Shown here one piece after another: positions 13,999 through 16,993 of a DNA stretch of 16,993 nt. The translations under genes were made by a program, and so were the position numbers. Below the pieces are notes generated by a model. It ran no database searches. It saw only the letters and a program-made list of their open reading frames with translations, and was not told the DNA's origin. The stretch is from the NCBI GenBank assembly GCA_024278715.1, contig JAJRSN010000134.1:1-16993 (forward strand), read 5' to 3'. How positions within the stretch are numbered: position 1 is the stretch's first letter; each line of letters opens with the position of its first letter. Source of the DNA: Calditrichota bacterium (GTDB taxonomy: Bacteria; Calditrichota; Calditrichia; Calditrichales; Calditrichaceae).

Positions 13999-16011
13999 AT
14001 GTTATCCTTTCCGGAACAAATCGTATTAATTTTAGGATTATTTGCCTCGGCGTATTTTTCTTATCGATCCTTCTCCCGTATGGTCCGTATAATCAATCGC
14101 GGTAAGGGACGGTTTTATTTTGATCAGCCCGTAAAACGTATTTTTAAAGCTTTATCGGTCTTGTTGCTTCAGCGAACCGTGCTTAAGTCCCGCCTGTTTC
14201 TCAGCATTCTTCATGCCTTTATTGCCTGGGCTTTTATTCTGTATTTTCTGGTAAATCTGAACGATCTTATTCGCGCCTTCGACTCTAATTTTCATCTGTT
14301 CGGAACGAATTTGATCGGAAATTTGTACGATCTTTTTGTTGATGTTTTCAGTTTTTTAGCGGTTGTTTCCATGCTCTGGTTCCTAATCCGCAGATTTGTG
14401 TTTAATAGTAAACAGTTGCAGATACGGAACAATGTAACAGTTATGCAAAGCGCGCGTCCGGGTATTAAACGCGACTCTTTAATTGTGGGATTGTTTATCT
14501 TTTTTCATGTGGGATTCCGCTGGTTGGGCGAAAGCTTTGTTCTGAGTCAGACGGGTGCCGATCCCTGGCAGCCGTTGGCATCTTCGGCAGCGCAACTATG
14601 GACTTCATTCCCGGCGAGCGCCACTACAATTTTGTATCATGTTAGCTGGTGGCTGGCAATAGGGTTGATTCTTCTTTTTATTCCATATTTTCCTAAAAGC
14701 AAACACGCCCATCTTTTTATGGGTCCGGTTAATTTCCTTTTCAAAAAAGATCCCGATTCTTATTCTCTGTTAGAACCTCTTGATTTTGAAGACGAGGAAG
14801 CGGAACAATTCGGCGTTTCGGGCATGGCGGACATGGAAAAAGGGCAGTTGTTGGACGCCTATGCCTGCATAATGTGTAATCGCTGTCAGGAAGCGTGCCC
14901 TGCTTACCTCACGGGCAAGGAATTGAGTCCATCGGCGTTGGAAATCAATAAGCGTTATTTTTTAAATGAAAACGTGAACGATTTTTTAACCGGAAGCGAC
15001 GATCTGCCGCCCTTGCTGAAGTTTGCCTTAAGCGAATCGGCGTTATGGGCGTGTACCACCTGCGGAGCCTGCGCGGAGGTTTGTCCGGTGGGAAACGAAC
15101 CGCTTTATGATTTGCTGAACATCCGGCGCGACCGCGTTTTGATGGAATCCGAATTTCCCAAACAGCTTCAAAACGCCTTTGTGGGCATGGAACGCAACGG
15201 CAATCCCTGGAACATGAATAAAGACCGTCTGGAATGGGCGCGGCAGGACGAGGAACTAAAAGTGCCGACAGTAAAAGAGAATCCGGATTTTGAGATTCTC
15301 TTTTGGGTGGGCTGCGCCGGAGCTTTTGATCAAAAAGGGCAGAGAATCGCCAGGGCTTTTGCGAGGATTTTAAATAAAGCCGGAGTAAACTTTGCCGTTT
15401 TGGGAGATCAGGAAAACTGTACCGGCGACAGCGCGCGCAGGGCGGGTAATGAATATCTGTTCTTTTCGCTCGCCGAAGCGAATGTGGAAACCCTGAATTC
15501 TTCGGGCGTAAAAAAAATTGTTACCGCCTGTCCGCACTGCCTGCACACGCTTAAAAATGAATATCCGCAATTCGGCGGAAATTACGAGGTCATTCACCAT
15601 ACGCAATTTATCGAACAGCTCTTAAAAGATGGCAAAATCACGCTTTCTGAAAAAGAATCGTTAAAATTAACCTTTCACGATCCGTGCTATTTGGGGCGTC
15701 ACAATCGGGTGTTTAACGCTCCGCGCCTCGTTTTGAACGCGGCAAAAGACCTTGACGTAAAAGAAATGGCTCAATCCCGGCAGAATAGTTTTTGCTGCGG
15801 TGCCGGCGGCGCGCAGATGTGGAAGGAAGAAGAACCCGGCGAAGAACCGGTTCGCAGAGCACGTTTAAAACAGGCAATGGACGTAAACGCGGAAGTTGTT
15901 TCGACAGCATGTCCGTTTTGTTTGACCATGCTTACGGACGCTTCCAACGAAACGGAGGCTAATATCGAAATTAAGGACATCGCGGAAATTGTAGCCGAAC
16001 GTCTGAGCTGA
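13999..16011 (+). CDS. Membrane-bound Fe-S oxidoreductase (HdrD/EMO-like)
   Basis: The 670-residue protein joins three parts. The first is an N-terminal membrane domain (about 5-240) with several helices and candidate heme b histidines (H72, H170, H214, H236/H238), like NarI. The second is two [4Fe-4S] motifs, C290-x2-C293-x2-C296-x3-C300 and C352-x2-C355-x2-C358-x3-C362. The third is two CCG domains: C439, C474, C511-x2-C514, and C563, C599-C600, C638-x2-C641. The first CCG domain has NC (ENCTGD) instead of CC, which I recall as usual in this family. This design fits ETF:menaquinone oxidoreductase (EMO) or HdrD-type enzymes that pass electrons to the quinone pool. No etfAB lies in the window, so the donor is open. 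AAAGGG precedes ATG by 8 bp. Confidence 0.9.
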   Translation: MLSFPEQIVLILGLFASAYFSYRSFSRMVRIINRGKGRFYFDQPVKRIFKALSVLLLQRTVLKSRLFLSILHAFIAWAFILYFLVNLNDLIRAFDSNFHLFGTNLIGNLYDLFVDVFSFLAVVSMLWFLIRRFVFNSKQLQIRNNVTVMQSARPGIKRDSLIVGLFIFFHVGFRWLGESFVLSQTGADPWQPLASSAAQLWTSFPASATTILYHVSWWLAIGLILLFIPYFPKSKHAHLFMGPVNFLFKKDPDSYSLLEPLDFEDEEAEQFGVSGMADMEKGQLLDAYACIMCNRCQEACPAYLTGKELSPSALEINKRYFLNENVNDFLTGSDDLPPLLKFALSESALWACTTCGACAEVCPVGNEPLYDLLNIRRDRVLMESEFPKQLQNAFVGMERNGNPWNMNKDRLEWARQDEELKVPTVKENPDFEILFWVGCAGAFDQKGQRIARAFARILNKAGVNFAVLGDQENCTGDSARRAGNEYLFFSLAEANVETLNSSGVKKIVTACPHCLHTLKNEYPQFGGNYEVIHHTQFIEQLLKDGKITLSEKESLKLTFHDPCYLGRHNRVFNAPRLVLNAAKDLDVKEMAQSRQNSFCCGAGGAQMWKEEEPGEEPVRRARLKQAMDVNAEVVSTACPFCLTMLTDASNETEANIEIKDIAEIVAERLS

Positions 16012-16057
16012 GCCTGTTTTGCGCGAGATTAAAAATATTTGAAATTTCGATCAAATC

Positions 16058-16107
16058 ATCAGCAAGCCGAAATTAAGAAATTCTCAAAATTCCGGCTTCC
16101 TGATTTT
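16058..16107 (+). terminator. Likely terminator after the Fe-S oxidoreductase gene
   Basis: ATCAG (16058-16062), AAGCCG (16064-16069) and AATT (16071-16074) pair with AATT (16088-16091), CGGCTT (16093-16098) and CTGAT (16100-16104), with three single symmetric mismatches. Only a short T-run follows (16104-16107), so efficiency is uncertain. Confidence 0.55.
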
Positions 16108-16143
16108 AATTAAAGAATCAAAACCAAAAAGTTAAAGGCAGAT

Positions 16144-16722
16144 ATGTTAAACAGTGAAGAAGCATTGCAAAAGCTGATAGAGGGAAATCGAAGATATTTA
16201 GAGGGCGGGCAATTACATCCTCGTCAAACGATTGATCGTCGCAAAGAACTAATTGAGGGGCAGCAGCCTTTTGCCGCCATTTTGGGATGTTCGGATTCGC
16301 GGGTACCGCCCGAGCTGATTTTTGACCAGGGTTTGGGTGATTTATTTGTCGTTCGGGTCGCCGGAAACGTTATTGACGATGCGGTTCTGGGAAGCGTTGA
16401 GTTTGCAGTGGAAAAATTGCGGACGCCCCTTGTCCTTGTTCTGGGACATACCCAATGCGGAGCCGTGGAGGCTGCCGTGGCGGGAGGTAAAGCAAAGGGG
16501 CGGATTATAAAAATTGTGCGGGCAATTCAACCGGCGGTGGAAAAAGCGACAATCGCAAACAGCAACGTAGTAAACGAAGTAGTAAAAATTAATGCGCGCC
16601 TTACCGCCGAAAAGTTGAGGTTAGCAGAACCGATCCTTTCTGAATCGGTAAAAAAAGGCAGGGTAAAAGTGCTGGGCGCCTGTTACGATATTAAAACCGG
16701 GATAGTTGAAATTTTAATGTGA
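16144..16722 (+). CDS. Beta-class carbonic anhydrase
   Basis: The 192-residue enzyme interconverts CO2 and bicarbonate in the cytoplasm. The zinc ligands C49, H102 and C105 are present (LGCSDSRVPPE and LGHTQCGAVEAA), with the D51-R53 catalytic dyad. The RVAGNV segment of the family lies at 71-76. It has a single beta-CA domain of normal length and no signal peptide. AAAGGCAG lies before the ATG. It is 132 bp after the Fe-S oxidoreductase gene and probably separated from it by a terminator. No carboxylase or bicarbonate transporter is nearby, so a general bicarbonate-supply role is the simplest view. Confidence 0.96.
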   Translation: MLNSEEALQKLIEGNRRYLEGGQLHPRQTIDRRKELIEGQQPFAAILGCSDSRVPPELIFDQGLGDLFVVRVAGNVIDDAVLGSVEFAVEKLRTPLVLVLGHTQCGAVEAAVAGGKAKGRIIKIVRAIQPAVEKATIANSNVVNEVVKINARLTAEKLRLAEPILSESVKKGRVKVLGACYDIKTGIVEILM

Positions 16723-16725
16723 TGA

Positions 16726-16751
16726 GTGAATTTAAGGATTGATGAATTCAC
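16726..16751. repeat. Inverted repeat after the carbonic anhydrase gene
   Basis: GTGAATT (16726-16732) is complementary to AATTCAC (16745-16751) around a 12-base loop. No T-run follows, so its role as a terminator is doubtful. Confidence 0.4.
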
Positions 16752-16852
16752 AAAGAAGAAATAGCGTTAAATTTTAACGACTAAAATTACTCAGTAGAAA
16801 ATTTAAGTTTTTAAAAAGGATTATATGTGTGCATCGGAAAAGGTAGGTAATT

Positions 16853-16993
16853 GTTATTTTGAGAAGCGAAGCGACGAGAACGATGCGGACAGGTCGTTTA
16901 CGACCTTAGGAAGCCCCTTTAGGGGCTTGATAAACACTGTCCGAATTACACAGAGTTTTCCCGCTGCCGATCGTATTAGTTAACCTTTTAGAA
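16853..16993. repeat. Composite repeat: arm of the short inverted element plus two-hairpin element, copy 2 (cut by window end)
   Basis: From 16853 the sequence resembles the left arm of the short inverted element (TGTTATTTTGAGAAGC, then GCGACGAGAA). From 16888 it becomes the two-hairpin element: AGGTCGTTTACGACCT (16891-16906), TAGG, AAGCCCCTTTAGGGGCTT (16911-16928), GATAAACAC, and a divergent tail that again ends CCTTTTAGAA. The first 48 or so bases are nearly identical to copy 1 at 3738. The tail differs much more. Confidence 0.85.

Overview
The window reads as ordinary chromosome of a Gram-negative bacterium of moderate to low GC. The order pheT, small coiled-coil gene, zapA, structured RNA, rny recalls Bacteroidota and related FCB-group phyla. 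Two RNase Y genes, long AT-rich spacers and dispersed palindromes would fit something like Calditrichota, but that phylum is a guess from gene content, not from a marker gene.

Layout. 1-2511 (+): end of pheT, a ZapB-like coiled-coil protein, zapA, a structured RNA of about 190 nt that is probably 6S RNA, and the first RNase Y (rny1). 2581-3471 (+): folD. 3472-4317: an 846-bp gene-free stretch holding two copies of one short inverted-repeat element and one copy of a two-hairpin element that recurs at the end of the window. 4318-5611 (+): a membrane-anchored Cys4 protein and a DUF58 protein. 5632-8067 (-): an OPT-family transporter followed, after a likely terminator, by a small PqqD-like (RRE) protein. 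8393-9388 (+): a MerR-type regulator, dodecin, and a 2[4Fe-4S] ferredoxin ending in a clear terminator. 9657-11255 (+): a second RNase Y (rny2) and its terminator. 11430-11900: no convincing gene, only coding-like scraps. 11919-13943 (+): def and pepA, spaced like an operon. 13999-16722 (+): a membrane Fe-S oxidoreductase of HdrD/EMO type and a beta-carbonic anhydrase. The window ends inside the second two-hairpin repeat.

How the genes fit together. The pheT-zapA-RNA-rny block is growth and RNA housekeeping. def and pepA both act on protein or peptide N-termini. Dodecin, ferredoxin and the Fe-S oxidoreductase concern flavin and electron handling. The OPT transporter with its PqqD-like follower may be a peptide or metal-chelate uptake unit.

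The most interesting observation is the RNase Y pair. rny1 keeps the HD dyad but has Asn where the last HD-domain metal ligand (Asp) is expected. rny2 keeps that Asp but has Tyr in place of the Asp of the HD dyad. Each paralogue therefore lacks a different metal ligand. Other points worth a second look are the two mutually exclusive folds at the 5' end of the RNA upstream of rny1, the orphan PqqD-like protein behind a terminator, and the dispersed palindromic repeats.
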